NCBI GenBank assembly: GCA_030765065.1
Contig: CM060978.1
Span: forward strand, 116,479,692 to 116,543,691
Source of the DNA: Deroplatys truncata
Lineage: Eukaryota; Arthropoda; Insecta; Mantodea; Mantidae
DNA length: 64,000 bases
Reading direction: 5' to 3'
Positions 52,372 to 63,590 of the stretch are shown here, piece after piece (within the stretch, counting starts at the first letter, position 1; each line of letters begins with the position of its first letter). The translations under genes and the position numbers were made by a program. The notes under the pieces were generated by a model, which was given only the letters and a program-made list of their open reading frames with translations, searched no databases and had not been told where the DNA came from.

Positions 52372-53396
52372 TGATGCAGTAATTTGTATCACAAATTACT
52401 TAAATGTAAATAATGATTGTAATATGAATATGCATTTTTATGTGACATTGATTTCAGATGTTTATTAATTGTAATTATTATTGGGAAATAAGTTTATACA
52501 GCTTTACTGAAACTGTCAATAATAGCGCAATAATGCAGAAAGGGGGGTGAGCTGTTTATCATTATTGGGAACAAGGAAGTTACGTAATGTTCGCGCGTTT
52601 TTTCCGTTGAGAACCTTCTGGAATGTTTCCCTAAAAGCATATGTATTCGTGGTTTTCATTGGATATTAAGATAGACGCTAATGTTGGCGCGTTTTATTAG
52701 CCAATTGCAGTTCAGTTATAATCTTTAGGCGTATCTGATTGAAGGAGTATAAATAAACCAAGTCAGAGGTAGATCGGTGTCAGTTCATCAAAATTCCTAG
52801 CACATTACACGTCGGCAGTCAGTCCTTCAGTTCGCCGAAAGCATTCATACATTACACGTCGTATTCAGGCCAGTTCATCAAAAATCTGTGTACACTACAC
52901 GTCGTCTTCAGTCAGTCAGTCGAAAGTATTAGTTCGTCATACATCGGATATAGATTCACAAGTTACGCGCAGCAGAATTATGAAAGATCTAAAGTATTGT
53001 AAGGTAATTATACAAAAGGTTGAAGTACGTTGATTAAAAGTGATCAGTAAGAAGTTATTATAACAGTTTCAGTTTGGCGAGTATCTAGATCAATATGTAA
53101 AAGTGATAGTGAACGTGTTCGACAATAAAAATTATAAAACAAATTTCTTCATCAGTGTTCTTTTTGGATAAAAGATTCCTTTCCGTTTACACAACCCTGA
53201 TCAAGACACATGTTCGACCCAAGATAAGATAATAGCTAGCCGGAGGACAGTTAACAACAAAACTTCAAATTCTTTCGAACACTAACACTGATGCAAATTG
53301 CTAACACAAGATGGAGCTACAAACCGAACAAATGAATGACGTCACAAGATGGCTTCAACACTGATGTAAACAAACATTATAAGTAATACTATCACA
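52372..53396 (+). repeat. Solo LTR (LTR4) of the coiled-coil LTR family
   Basis: The 1,025-bp LTR begins TGATGCAGTAATTTGTATCA, like LTR1-LTR3, and ends AATACTATCACA. It is flanked by AAAC (52368-52371 and 53397-53400). TATAAATA is at 52748, with three 'ACA.TACACGTCG' repeats downstream. The PBS-like motif TTGCTAACACAAGATGGAGC lies about 100 bp before the end. With an LTR but no interior, it is probably the product of LTR-LTR recombination. It sits in the mariner-2 leader. Confidence 0.8.
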
Positions 53397-53425
53397 AAAC
53401 AAAACAAATGACGCTCTATTGACAC

Positions 53426-53625
53426 TATAAATGGAATCTATCTACTATGAAAGAGAAATAACTAATGAAATCAATGCTTTGAGAAAAACTTTAAATCGAA
53501 TTGAATGAATTGTGCACAATTCCTAAAACTTTAGGAAGAAACGATTTTCAGAAAATTTTACTTTTTTTGTTGAATGAGTATTTTTTTATTTAAAATAGCT
53601 ATATGAATACAATGATTATTTTATT

Positions 53626-53669
<44 letters not shown>
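53426..53669. mobile_element. 244-bp insertion between 36-bp direct repeats
   Basis: The segment ends in an (ATT)n run. It is flanked by a 36-bp direct repeat: the right copy is 53670-53705, and the left copy is 52361-52371 plus 53401-53425, itself split by LTR4. The long duplication and 3' microsatellite suggest retroposition of a short LINE or SINE fragment into mariner-2 before LTR4 arrived. The source family is not recognised. Confidence 0.55.
53633..53669. repeat. (ATT)n microsatellite
   Basis: About twelve uninterrupted ATT units at the end of the 244-bp insertion. Confidence 0.9.
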
Positions 53670-53672
<3 letters not shown>

Positions 53673-53819
53673 GTGTAAACAAAACAAATGACGCTCTATT
53701 GACACAATGTTTGAAGTATATTATGGTCAAAAATGTTCAAACTTTCTATTGGAAACGTCAGATGGCACCTACAACATTCAGGGTTGCCAAGGCTCAAAAT
53801 ATAAATAGTGTCCCTTGTA

Positions 53820-54689
53820 TTAGTCTAATTGTTATTAAATAAGGCAAACCATTATTAAATAAACATATTGTAACACACCCTTACAAGTTGTGGCTACCCC
53901 AGAGTTATTCCAGTCAAATCAAATGATTTTTAATAAAAATTGACCGTCAGTATGATTTTTTTTTTTTTTTTTTTTTAATTTCTCTATATGCTTGTTATGA
54001 CAAAAAAAATATGTGTGTTTTAAAATACTATTTAACAGTAGTATTATGCCTGTTACTAAGTAACAAATCTTCAGAAATAGCACCCTCCTCAACATGTTTA
54101 AATACCGATAGCTCTGGTCCTTTTTAAGTTAGAGACTTTGTAAATATCTCATCTGAAAGCTGAGAATGCACACACTTTCTATATTATGTAAAGAATTTTA
54201 AAAAATATCTAGTTTTAAAAAAAGCTTTTAAATTTGGAATTTAAATTTAAGTATGATATCGATCATTTAAAAAATTGAAAAAAATCACTCTCTTGCTCCA
54301 TGTTTTTATGTAGCATGCCAAATATCATGAGGGCATTAAATTTGGTTTATTTGGAATTAAATTATTTACCTAATCGTGTGGTGCAGTGAACTTGACCCAG
54401 GGCTGGTGGACATCTGGATCGCTGCGCTGCGAAGTCGAGCTGGGATCCACTGTAGCTGATAATGAGAGGAACGATGCACAAAACGTTCAAGTTCATTAAG
54501 GCACAGTACTCTCAGGAAGCAGTCTATAGGCATAAATCACACCTAGCATGGTTTGTAAACAGAAACCTTTTTTCCTTCACTTTGAAAATGAATATAGCTT
54601 CATTACAGCTTCAGATATTGATAATGGTACAATGCAATATAGCAACGTGCCTGTTGTTGGTTTTCGGTTATCATATCTTGCCTCCAAAG
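53820..54689. other. Non-coding, nothing recognised
   Basis: AT-rich, with a T-run at 53957-53976 and a short GC-rich patch at 54380-54450. No gene or repeat end identified. Confidence 0.35.
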
Positions 54690-54699
54690 TATCATCACC

Positions 54700-54726
54700 T
54701 GATGATGATGATGATGATGATGATGT
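54700..54726. repeat. (GAT)n / (TCA)n LINE tail
   Basis: Nine GAT units on the + strand form the 3' tail of the minus-strand LINE. The aspartate- or serine-rich ORFs through it are artefacts. Confidence 0.8.
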
Positions 54727-54839
54727 AACTGAGGCCATGCACTCAGGCTCTCTAACCAATTGTGTCTCATATTTTAGGCATTACTCAAGTTCAATGGTCC
54801 ATTTATAACAGACCCCATCCTTGATCAGCTCTTCTTATC

Positions 54840-56660
54840 TTCACAGGTTCTAAAAAGAAGGGCCCTAAGGAGACATACCTATGCCAAGCAAAACCTTTGC
54901 ATTTGCACAGTATATGCTGTGAGGTCTCAAAGTCCCTCGCACATTTCTGACATATGGGGTCTTGGGTAAGACCCATTACAGGGTCTGCACAGTGTGTTGT
55001 GGCCTACAAGATAGCCCACAACCCCTCTGAGCTTAGCTCTGGTCAAATTCAGGAGAAACTCACTCACTCTTCGGTCAGGTGTGATATCAGATCAGGTGTC
55101 TGGCAGTAGTTTGCTTACTCCAGATCTCAAAGTGAGCCCTTGCTGTGAGCTGGGTTATGTCATACTAGACATTGCTAGCTGATACTCCACAGAAGGGCTC
55201 AGGCCCCTCCCCTCTTGCTATCGCATTTGCTTTAATACCAGCATGCCCAGGAACCCAAAGAAGGGCAGCTGGTACATAATCTATCCCAGCATCCTTTGGC
55301 ATTGCCACACCAACCTGGAGGATGTGGTTTTAACCACCCTAAGGGCTTTCAAAGCTGCCATACTATCTGAGCAGATGTACACATCTGCTCAACCCCATAG
55401 CATGATGTAAATAGTCTAAGATCACATAGACCTCAGCCTGGAAAACCATGGTAATTTGACCAAGGGGAATGATAAGTCTGGTTCTAGGGTCCCAGCCCCT
55501 GCCCTACCCCAAGGCAGGAACCATCCATGAATCATGTCCTGCCCCCTGTTTTTGGGAGAGATCTGGTCTCTGGGTCCCACTCCTCCATGGAAGGTATTAC
55601 CACAGTATAGGATGGACTTAGGCTATACCTAGTCCCCATCAAATCCCCAATTCTCCTGCAATTCAGAAAGGATCAGTAAGAGCCCTTTGTGGAGTAGCTT
55701 AAAACAGCAACCCCCTATAATCCAGCGGCAGTGCGCACTCATCCTGGCTGTCTACTTCACAAACAAGTGCAAAGGAGGAAGGTCCACCAGAATCCTTAAG
55801 GTGGACTGAGGAGTCTCCCGCACCGCCCATGTTATCATACATGCCAATATTTGCAGCAAATCCAGCTGGCCAGCCACTACCTTCACATAAGAGGTAGGAC
55901 ACTAAACCAGCATCAACATCATATTGACAGTCTTATAACCAAGCTGTATAAACATTTGACCACTTTGAGTCTCAGGCCCCACCTCAGTCATATGGATCTT
56001 CAGCAGGCCCACAAAGCATTGTAGACCTTCTTAACTTTGTAACATGCTTTTTCCAGCTCAGCCCCGCATTCAGAATGACTCCTGGATATTTGACCGCTCC
56101 AGATAGCTTCAACTTCTTCTCAAACAAATGGAGCTCTACCAAGCCTGGCAGCCTCCTCCTCATGAAGATAATTATTTCAGGTTAATGGACAAGTCCATTT
56201 CTCTACACCATTCTTCTAGAGCCTGTACAGAGCCCTGTATGAGCTCCAAAACAGTGCTCAGGAATTTTCTACTAGCTACAAAGCACATTTCAACAGTATA
56301 GCCTTGAGCATGAATTCCCCCTGTTGAGTCTGTCCAGCAGTACATCCATCACCAGACACCACACGATAGATGAAGAAACTCCCCCTTGTGGGCAGCACCA
56401 GGGCACTATTGCCCTCATGGACTCACTCCCCTGGGTTGCCACAGCCTACCGACCTTCCAAGGAGGTCATAGTCCAATCTGTGACTACCAGACTGACTCCC
56501 CTGCTCTCCAGACATTTCTGAATGGTGTCTAAAGTCATATTATTAAAGGCACCTTCAGTGTCCAGGAAAACTGCCATGTCAAGTTCTCCACAGTCCAGCT
56601 TCCTCTCCAGCCTCACCACAAGCTGATGGAGCGCTGTATTCATAGATTTACCTGGCCAGT
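54840..56660 (-). pseudogene. LINE RT second half and RNase H relic
   Basis: The minus strand gives 'KSMNTALHQLVVRLERKLDC', 'GELDMAVFLDTEGAFNNMTL' (palm aspartate block) and 'SLEGR'. After many stops comes an RNase H-like region with 'GAGVWGPRTRLIIPLGQ', then 'LLWVPGHAGIKANAIA', the diagnostic RNase H C-terminal histidine motif. The YADD catalytic block of the RT is not preserved, so a deletion lies between. The copy is inactive. Confidence 0.65.
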
Positions 56661-56675
56661 TGGCATATTGATGAA

Positions 56676-58919
56676 CAGAGCCCGGATTTTGATGACCTAA
56701 AATCTAAAAAATGGCCTAAAAAATCAATAAAATGATCTAAAAAAAAAGGCTTTAAAATTGTCTTCATTTCAAAGTATGAGAGTACAGCACAATTCTTACT
56801 TCTGTAACATAGAACTGAAATTAAAAATTAATATTATTTTGAACTTGTAAATTTGTATGTTCTAGGAAGATGAACATAAAAAAAAATCTTACCTTATTCA
56901 GAATTATTGCAGTAGGTAACCAGCAATATGCCCAGGTTCTCGAAAGTTATAGAATGCCTGTTGTTGGAAAGCATATTTTTGTACTGTGAGAAACTCCTTT
57001 CCACATCTGCTGATACAACTGCAGCATACTTGAAATACTCACTGGCAGCGAGATCTTGTTCAATGCAGGAAGTATCAAATGTTTCACTGGTTAGCACTTG
57101 AGAAATGTGATACAAAGTTTTGTATCCAGGGTTTTTATCAAAAGCACTTTCTTGGATAACCTTATTCCAACTTCTCTCCCTACACTTTTCAAATCAAATG
57201 CAATTTTTTTAACTCGAGTTAGAGAACTTTACAGACTTGCACCTTTCTCTTGTACACATGTGATTCTTTGTGTTAAGCAACTGAAATTTCCTTTATGAAG
57301 GCTAGCAGTCCTTCAATTTTACTGTTTGAAAATAGTGTTTTAGCTGTATCAATTGCAGTAGCATCATCAGGATTCAGTGTTTTGATAACACGTTTCACAA
57401 TCTGGAAATGATCGCAATAATAAATTGCTGAATCTACCATGTGTCCCATCGGGTGATGACAAGCTCTGGTGGGAATGGAATACTGGGAGCCATGGACTTG
57501 GAGCAGTTTACGAGAGGGAACCTTGACAAAAATTTTCTTTATCTTCGATACTAGGCAATCCACTTGAGAAAAATGTGCTTTAACTTCCTCTGCCACTCTA
57601 CGCATAGCATGTACTAAGCAAGTAATGTGCACCATTTTGGGGTAAAAAGCTTGTATTCACTTTCCTGCTTTTGCAATGTATGGCACTGCATCAGTTACAG
57701 AAAGCAAGATGTTATCATTTCTGGTACCCTCAGGCCATAACAAAAACATACATTTTTCAAAGAGTCTACAAATTGTGGAGTGATTTAACAGTTTCTAATA
57801 CCTCACTTGTAAGCACAAACACTTCATCTAGTCGTTGATCTCCAATATATCAATGATTACGTTAGCCACGCAATGATTTTCTACATCACTCGTTTTGTCA
57901 ATAGACACGAAAATCATCTTACCATGTACTTTTCCCTGTATCTTGCTAATGGAATTGTCGTAACATTGTGACAGGTAGTTCTTCTGAAGAGTTGATTCGT
58001 CTGGGATGAGACATCCGAAATGTAGTTCTTAAAAAACTCTTCAGTTTAGCATTGTTCAATGTCCAAAATGGGATGTTTGCAAAAACTAAAGCTTCACAAA
58101 AGTCTCTGCAAGAATCTGACGATTTATTCTCCTTCTTGGATACTCTTTATTGTAGTAAAAGTTGCATGGATTTCTTCTTGCGAGTTGCACTGCCTGTATA
58201 TGCTTATCGTGACCCACATGTCACCGAACATTGAATTTTCTTTTGGCTGATACCTTTGTTTCCCACATCTTACTAAATAACACTTCATTGTCCGCAGAGA
58301 AAACATCTCCAAATTCAGATACAGTCTGTCTTAAAGGACAAGACTTAAATGGCTTTATTTTAGGCATGGCTGAATGAAACTACAAAAACTGAATTGAACC
58401 CAAACTTTTCTCTCAGAAAATATGTAAATAACTAAATCTGTGACAATGAAAATAATGGACCAAATGTTTGCCTTTCAACTTACACATTGTTGTCGAGCAG
58501 CCTATGTTGTTGGTTCCCCCCCTACCACAGGCCTATGAGAATTGCTTGCTGCGACAACAATATGTACAGTATAGATAAGAAACAGACTCCCAACATGTAC
58601 ATTGTCGACATACTGATCAAATATCCATTTATTGTGTTAGACTAAAATTAAATGTTAAATAATTTTAGTTTAATTTCTTGCAAAAAAGAAAGAAAAGGAT
58701 CAGAAAAGGAAGTAAAATGCCCCAAAAAAACAAAAAAAAGTACCAAAAAATGATGTAAAAATTGAAAGAATGACCTAAAAATACAAAAACAGAAAATATG
58801 AAAAATATCCAATAAAATTAATATTTTTATAACCAAAGATTCGTGTTCAGGATTTTAATACTTAAGAGCAATGTATACTCATAAGGAAAAAAGATGACGT
58901 CATCAAAATCTGGGCCCTG
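56676..58919 (-). mobile_element. hAT element inserted in the LINE
   Basis: Imperfect terminal inverted repeats: the left end is CAGAGCCCGGATTTTGATGA, and the right end, read inward, is CAGGGCCCAGATTTTGATGA. CAG(A/G)G ends are characteristic of hAT elements. Flanking octamers TTGATGAA and CTGCTGAG match at 5 of 8 positions, a decayed duplication at best. The 2.24-kb interior holds a broken transposase on the minus strand. LINE homology ends and resumes exactly at these borders. Confidence 0.75.
56894..58370 (-). pseudogene. hAT transposase relic
   Basis: From 58370 the minus reading 'MPKIKPFKSC', 'VLFSKMWETKV' and 'KRKFNV' is a degraded BED-like zinc-finger head. Then 'PDESTLQKNYLSQCYDNSIS' and 'KMIFVSIDKTSDVENHCVAN' (catalytic-domain start), 'MVHITCLVHAMRRVAEEVKA' (57635) and, at the C-terminus, the dimerisation block 'YFKYAAVVSADVERSFSQYK', 'NMLSNNRHS'. 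This matches the hAT group often annotated as CGG-binding-protein-like in insects. Many stops and frame shifts are present. Confidence 0.75.
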
Positions 58920-58924
58920 CTGCT

Positions 58925-60549
58925 GAGGGTGTATGGTTCTGTCCACTAGTACCCCATCTTCAAATAACAGTCTTTCCAGAGCCTTTAACAGAAAGGATGT
59001 TACACTGGTAGGACGAAAATCCCTAGGCCTATGGTAGGATTGCCTACCTGGCATAAGTTTAAACACCACTTTGGCCCGCCTCCAGAGGCGAAAAACATGC
59101 CTCATAGCCAGACAGGCCCTGGATATTTTCACTAAGTGGGATGAAACAATTTCCCAGCCCTCCTGTAGGAGAGCTGGCAAGACCCCATCCATACCTGCGC
59201 TTTTATAGGGCTCAAAAGTGTAAATGGCCCATATAAGTTTTTTAAAAGTAACAATTTCAGTGGCTACTGCCCAGCCTTCTTGCAAAGGCTGGAAGTTCTT
59301 TGGGACACCTTAGAGGAGTCTAGCCCAAATCTTGTGTACAAGGGGGTACTTTCGTTCATAGGAGGATACCAGGATGTTTGTGAAAACCCCACATACCCCC
59401 TCCAGGTCCTCCACATTTCTTAGCTTGATCTGGGGTCCAATCCTCAGCCCACCTTCTAGGTCCCTTCTAAAGGAGTCCAAATTGGTCCTCCTAAGGGTTC
59501 CTGTACAGGTGGTCCTTTCCCTTTCCCTCCAGGCCAAAGCATGTATGCCTATGGTCAGACATATAAGGTTCCAAACAAATCCTCCAGTCCTTAATCTCTT
59601 TTAGTATCCCAAAGGACACTAGTTGCAAGTGTCTAGGACCTCCTCCCTTTGATAATTCACAAAAGTCGGTACATCACCTTGGTTTGCAATCTTGAGGTCT
59701 GTAGAACTCAGATACTTGAGCAGCTTCTCTCCTCTCCCATTGATGTCTGTACTACCCCAAACGCTATGATGGGCATTGGGGTCACAGCCAATTAGCAAGT
59801 TGAGGTTTCTATCCGTGCAATAAGGTCTTTGAGCTACTGAGGAGGTGGTGATTCCTTGGAGTCATATGGAAAATAGGCCAAGCAGACTATCACCTTACAT
59901 TGCACTCCACCCTCCTCATATCTCACTAGGACTGTTGACAGCTCTTCGGTAAGAAATCCAGCAGGGCCCAGGTATTGTTGACACATGTTCTAGGTTTTAC
60001 TTCAGACAAAGCACAGCAGATAGTAAAAAAATTTATATTTAGTTTGATAACACCCTGCCAAAGCCAGAGTTCTTGTATCATGGCGACATCTATTTCATAC
60101 CTTATTACGTTACTCGAGAGAACTTGCGAGGCAGTAATATTGTGTTATAAGTTAACCTGAATGAATGAGATTACCATAGCTTAATCTGCCCCCTTGAACA
60201 TTGTGGGTTCCAAAAGGACCAGGCCCTGTCCCAGTCGTGGCTTCTGCATGGTCCCTATGTTTAGGGACACCAGCTTTTCACACAATCCTGGCTAGTAGCC
60301 TGTTCCTCCTTCCTCTCCTCTTTGGGTACAGGTCCTGCTTCTTCACATCTATGGGAGTTGCGGTTCCTGCCTCTTTACTTTAGTTTTGGTAACAGGGTTC
60401 CCTTCCGAGGGCCCAGCCACCTCAACTTTAGTTTTAAAACTCTTGAGGTCCCCTGATAGGGAGCCCTCTGGTGTGGTGGAGCTTATAACTACTGTTGTTC
60501 CCATGATTAGCTGTAGATAACTCAGATCAGCCCAGACAGAGTCCCACAT
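58925..60549 (-). pseudogene. LINE endonuclease and RT first half, relic
   Basis: The minus strand contains 'DPNAHHSVWGSTDINGRGEK' (about 59730-59785), the APE-type endonuclease block with catalytic D and H. The linker follows as 'SFRRDLEGGLRIGPQIKLRN', 'VCGVFTNILVSSYERK'. The RT start (58827-59285) reads 'PYKSAGMDGVLPALLQEGWE', 'ACLAMRHVFRLWRRAKVVFK', 'RDFRPTSVTSFLLKALERLL'. Upstream, 60349-60549 is a short Gag- or linker-like frame. Stops and frame changes occur throughout the endonuclease. Confidence 0.7.
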
Positions 60550-60677
60550 GCCTGGATAAGACTATATACTCTCCTGTACGCTGTCTTCCAGTACAGCGTA
60601 CAGGATTGCAGATACATACAAGCCCCCCTACCAGCTTCAGTGTCATGCAGCTTCTAGAGGGGGGAAAATATCATCAC

Positions 60678-60939
60678 TCTTTTGTTTGTGCTGATTAACA
60701 GTAAAAGAATTAATGTAATGTTTGTAATAGATTCTGCGCCCAAGTAAATAATTTGAGGTGTTATGATGGGTTCTTGTCCCAACTGGAGACTGGCTTTCGC
60801 TGTTAGAAGTTTAGTAGTACTCCTAATTATGTTATAAGTCCCCTTGCCATGTGAAGTGGCAAGGAAATGCCATTCAGCGCTAACTCCAAAATCTTCCTCA
60901 TGAAAACAAATGTTTACAGATTTTTTTCTGTTCTTGCAC
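60678..60939. other. Spacer, nothing recognised
   Basis: Sequence between the LINE duplication and the next decayed ORF. Confidence 0.3.
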
Positions 60940-62100
60940 TAAGTGCTAGCATTATAGGAAAAGTAAATTACTTTTTTCCATATCTATTTCCTTTTTTAGA
61001 ATGTTTGTTAAGTGGTGTTGGGATAGATGAACAGCATTTGTATCATGTAAGTCACCTGCTCTATGCTTTTTTTCTACAAAAATGTCCTGAATATTATTAA
61101 CCAAGTTTTCAGTCCCTGGGCACTTAACACAATTCCTTATATAGCAGTCTGGTGATGGGGGGGGGGGCCTTACATATTGTTTAAAGTGACAGTCCTTATA
61201 ATTACAGAGAAAAGTACCTGAATCTGCAGTAAGATGGGAAATGTTCATTCCATCAAACATCAGTTTTACTTTTCATGATGAGTGCAAACATAAACAGAAT
61301 GCATACCTTGGGTGCCTAGAAGTATACCTACACTGCTTAGGTCTCAGTTGAGCAAATTTTGAGAAACCTATTTTGATATCAGGATATATTTTGCTTTAAA
61401 ACTACAGAAGGTTTCTTTTAGATTGCACAAAATTAATCTCTTTTGTTTTTGAATTTTCTATACTTCTTTAACAGTCCCCCCCCCACCACACCACCATAAT
61501 GCTGAAATGTAACTAATACTCTTTCCACCATGGAATATTCTAATGTTTTACCAGATTTGGTTTCAGTAGTCAATAAAATGCCCCTCTCTAAAGCTAATGT
61601 TTTTGCTACTTTTATCATGTGGTTCGAAACTTATTGCCAAAATGTTCCTTAATTTGGTTGTAAAACCAGCTTTTGAAAATCTGAATTTTTAAGTTCCAAT
61701 CATCTGTACTACGAAATTTATCAACTTCTGAATTATTTCTGAATTTTTTTTCTGGGAATGATTTGCCTTCAATATGAAATACCTTCTTAAGTTTTTCTTT
61801 TCGTTATGGGTGACTTGCCTAAGATTGATATTGAAGTAGTATCAAGATTTGAAACATCTACACTACTCTGATGTGAAAGTGAGTTATCAATTTCTGAGCT
61901 ACTTTCATTTATTTGTCCTACCCGCATGTCATAGGTCTGGGTCCAGCAACACTAGATTCACAAATGTCACTCTTGCTTTCACTCGTATCTGGAATTTGTA
62001 AGTTGGGACATTTTTACACTCTCCATTTTCAGTTTTAAAAGCATTTTATGAGTTAGTGGTCACAAATTCTTTTTTTATCTTGATATGTGTTTGCTAATTT
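60940..62100 (-). pseudogene. Decayed multicopy arthropod ORF of unknown function
   Basis: The minus strand shows a head with 'DTTSISILGKSP', 'RKTLKKVFHIEGKSFPEKKF' and 'MIKVAKTLALERGILLTTET' (61618), then a weakly matching core ('LRPKQC', 'HSVYVCT'), then 'LTADSGTFLCNYKDC' and 'CYIRNCVKCPGTENLVNNIQ'. The latter carries a conserved C-x(4)-C-x2-C cluster. I associate these blocks, from memory, with a large uncharacterised family repeated in many arthropod genomes (for example 'CxLxRCxxCPG.ENVxxxL'). Stops and a poly-C/G slip (61490, 61160) disable it. The function of the family is unknown to me. Confidence 0.5.
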
Positions 62101-62689
62101 TGAAGGGGTTAAAGCAACAATCATACCATTTTGTAGTGGTACCGGTACTAGCCATATTAAATATTTAAAGAATATTCTCAACTAAATTTAACAGATTAAA
62201 CTTGCAAACGACACAGCCTGTGGTCTCTCTTCACAAACTTCTGGACTGGCCCTCTGAGGAAGGAAATGTCTAATTAGTTTGCCATGATAAGGGTTTGTTT
62301 GTTTGTATTTTAAATCTGAAAGTGTTTCAGAAGAATAAGCTTGGGTAATTCATAACAGCTGTGAGTTGCAGTGCCATTCCCTCTGTTCTCACAATCCAGG
62401 CAGAAGCCGCTGCGCCATGTTATTAGGAGGGTTCTGGTTGAGAAAATATTTCCTTATAAATATATTTGAATGATTACTCTCCAGAAACTTTGCACATGTA
62501 TGTATTACTAAACAGAGAATACATGTGTATTTAAGAAATAGTTTTAGGTTGTCGACATATAATACAAAATTGAAATCTAAAAGTTCCAATTTCTGTGATG
62601 AATAACTAATCTGTCGAGTCAGATTCATTCTAGTATATGTTTAAAGTAGATTCATTACTATCATCATTAAAGTATCATCATTACTATCT
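62101..62689. other. Non-coding, nothing recognised
   Basis: Short ORFs only. Confidence 0.35.
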
Positions 62690-62870
62690 CTACTATTTAC
62701 ATTAGTTAAATAGAGGCAGTATTGTATTCCACTCAGAAATTCCACACAAAGGTCCCAGAAATGTTTTGAGCCCTCTAAACCCAAAGAAAGCATTTTTAGA
62801 AAAAGGTCTCTCTCTCTGTATATGTGTGCATGTGCACGTGTGTGTGCGTGCGCGATAGAGAGAGATTAAC
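62690..62870 (-). repeat. Dispersed 0.9-kb repeat, copy F (partial)
   Basis: 'TAAATAGAGGCAGTATTGTA' and 'CAGAAATGTTTTGAGCCCTC', then 'AAAGCATTTTTAGAAAAAGG', match the hairpin end of the repeat. The sequence is lost after a TC/TG microsatellite. Confidence 0.5.
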
Positions 62871-63462
62871 TTTTCTGTGGACTATGTGGAGGGACAGAAT
62901 ATTTTATAGCAAGGAATTATGCTGTTTTCCTATTTCAGAGATTGAGACTTGGAGAGTGCTAATAAATTAGTAATATTAATATTTGGCTGACGAAAGAATG
63001 CAAATGGAGAGTAGCAAAAATGATACTGCAGCAGTAGTGTGAAAGCTTACACATTACTTTCGTTGTTGCTCTAAACTGATTTAATTATGTACAAGACAAT
63101 AAAAATCCACAGAATGACCCTTTCTTTTGTCAAAGTTATGCATTATTATTATTATTATTGTTGTTTTTTTTTTGTTTTTTTGAAACAGCTGCAGTTGCAT
63201 CAGTTTGTTCATAATCATAACCATTAAGCAGTAGATGCTATATCACATTTTCAGGGCTCTCGGAATCTAACATTTTGTGAACCCCCAAAATGTATACTTA
63301 TGAGCTGCCACTGCTAAATCTGAGTTCTGTTCATATTGTTTTCCATTGAAAGTAAAGTAATTCTGTTCCATGCACAGTTTAGTTAATGTGATGTGTTATT
63401 GGGTTTCTTCTGTAGTTTTTTCTATTGCTAGCAGCCAGATCAGCTGCAATGACTGCAGAAAC
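62871..63462. other. Non-coding, nothing recognised
   Basis: Contains a short (ATT)n and T-rich run at 63141-63182; no ORF with recognisable similarity. Confidence 0.35.
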
Positions 63463-63590
63463 ATCTGCATCAGGAAAACTAAAAGAAACATAAAAGCAAG
63501 AGTAAAAGAACACATCAGGAACATAAGCGAAAACAGGTAGACAAATTAGCAGTAAGTTGGCACTTTTGTAAAGGCCAACACACCCCATAA
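63463..63590 (+). pseudogene. Possible Penelope GIY-YIG fragment
   Basis: The + strand reads 'RKTKRNIKARVKEHIRNISE' and, after stops and a one-base shift, 'AVSWHFCKGQHTP'. This resembles the second half of a GIY-YIG domain (G.TKRN..TR..EH..NI ... H). It is too short for certainty, with no RT or terminal repeat nearby. Confidence 0.4.

Larger units (their letters stand above)
44079..53817 (-). mobile_element. mariner-2, carrying three nested insertions
   Basis: Terminal inverted repeats share the 19-mer ACTATTTATATTTTGAGCC next to GGG, preceded by TA at 44077-44078 and followed by TA at 53818-53819. The transposase reads on the minus strand and is split by the Gypsy element 44727-51877. Its 5' leader is interrupted by a solo LTR (52372-53396) and a 244-bp insert (53426-53669). 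Removing these leaves about 1.3 kb, the size of a normal mariner. Confidence 0.85.
54699..60668 (-). mobile_element. LINE (APE endonuclease, RT, RNase H type), split by hAT
   Basis: The 9-bp duplication TATCATCAC (54690-54698, 60669-60677) brackets the element. It reads on the minus strand from a 5' leader near 60650 through endonuclease, RT and RNase H relics to a (TCA)n 3' tail at 54700-54726. That layout is typical of the R1/I/jockey group. A hAT element (56676-58919) interrupts the RT. The remaining LINE is about 3.7 kb and contains internal losses. The clade assignment is inferred from memory of conserved blocks. Confidence 0.7.

Noticed and set aside
54548-54808. ORFs with aspartate, methionine or serine runs
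   Set aside because: They are translations of the (GAT)n/(TCA)n tail of the minus-strand LINE.
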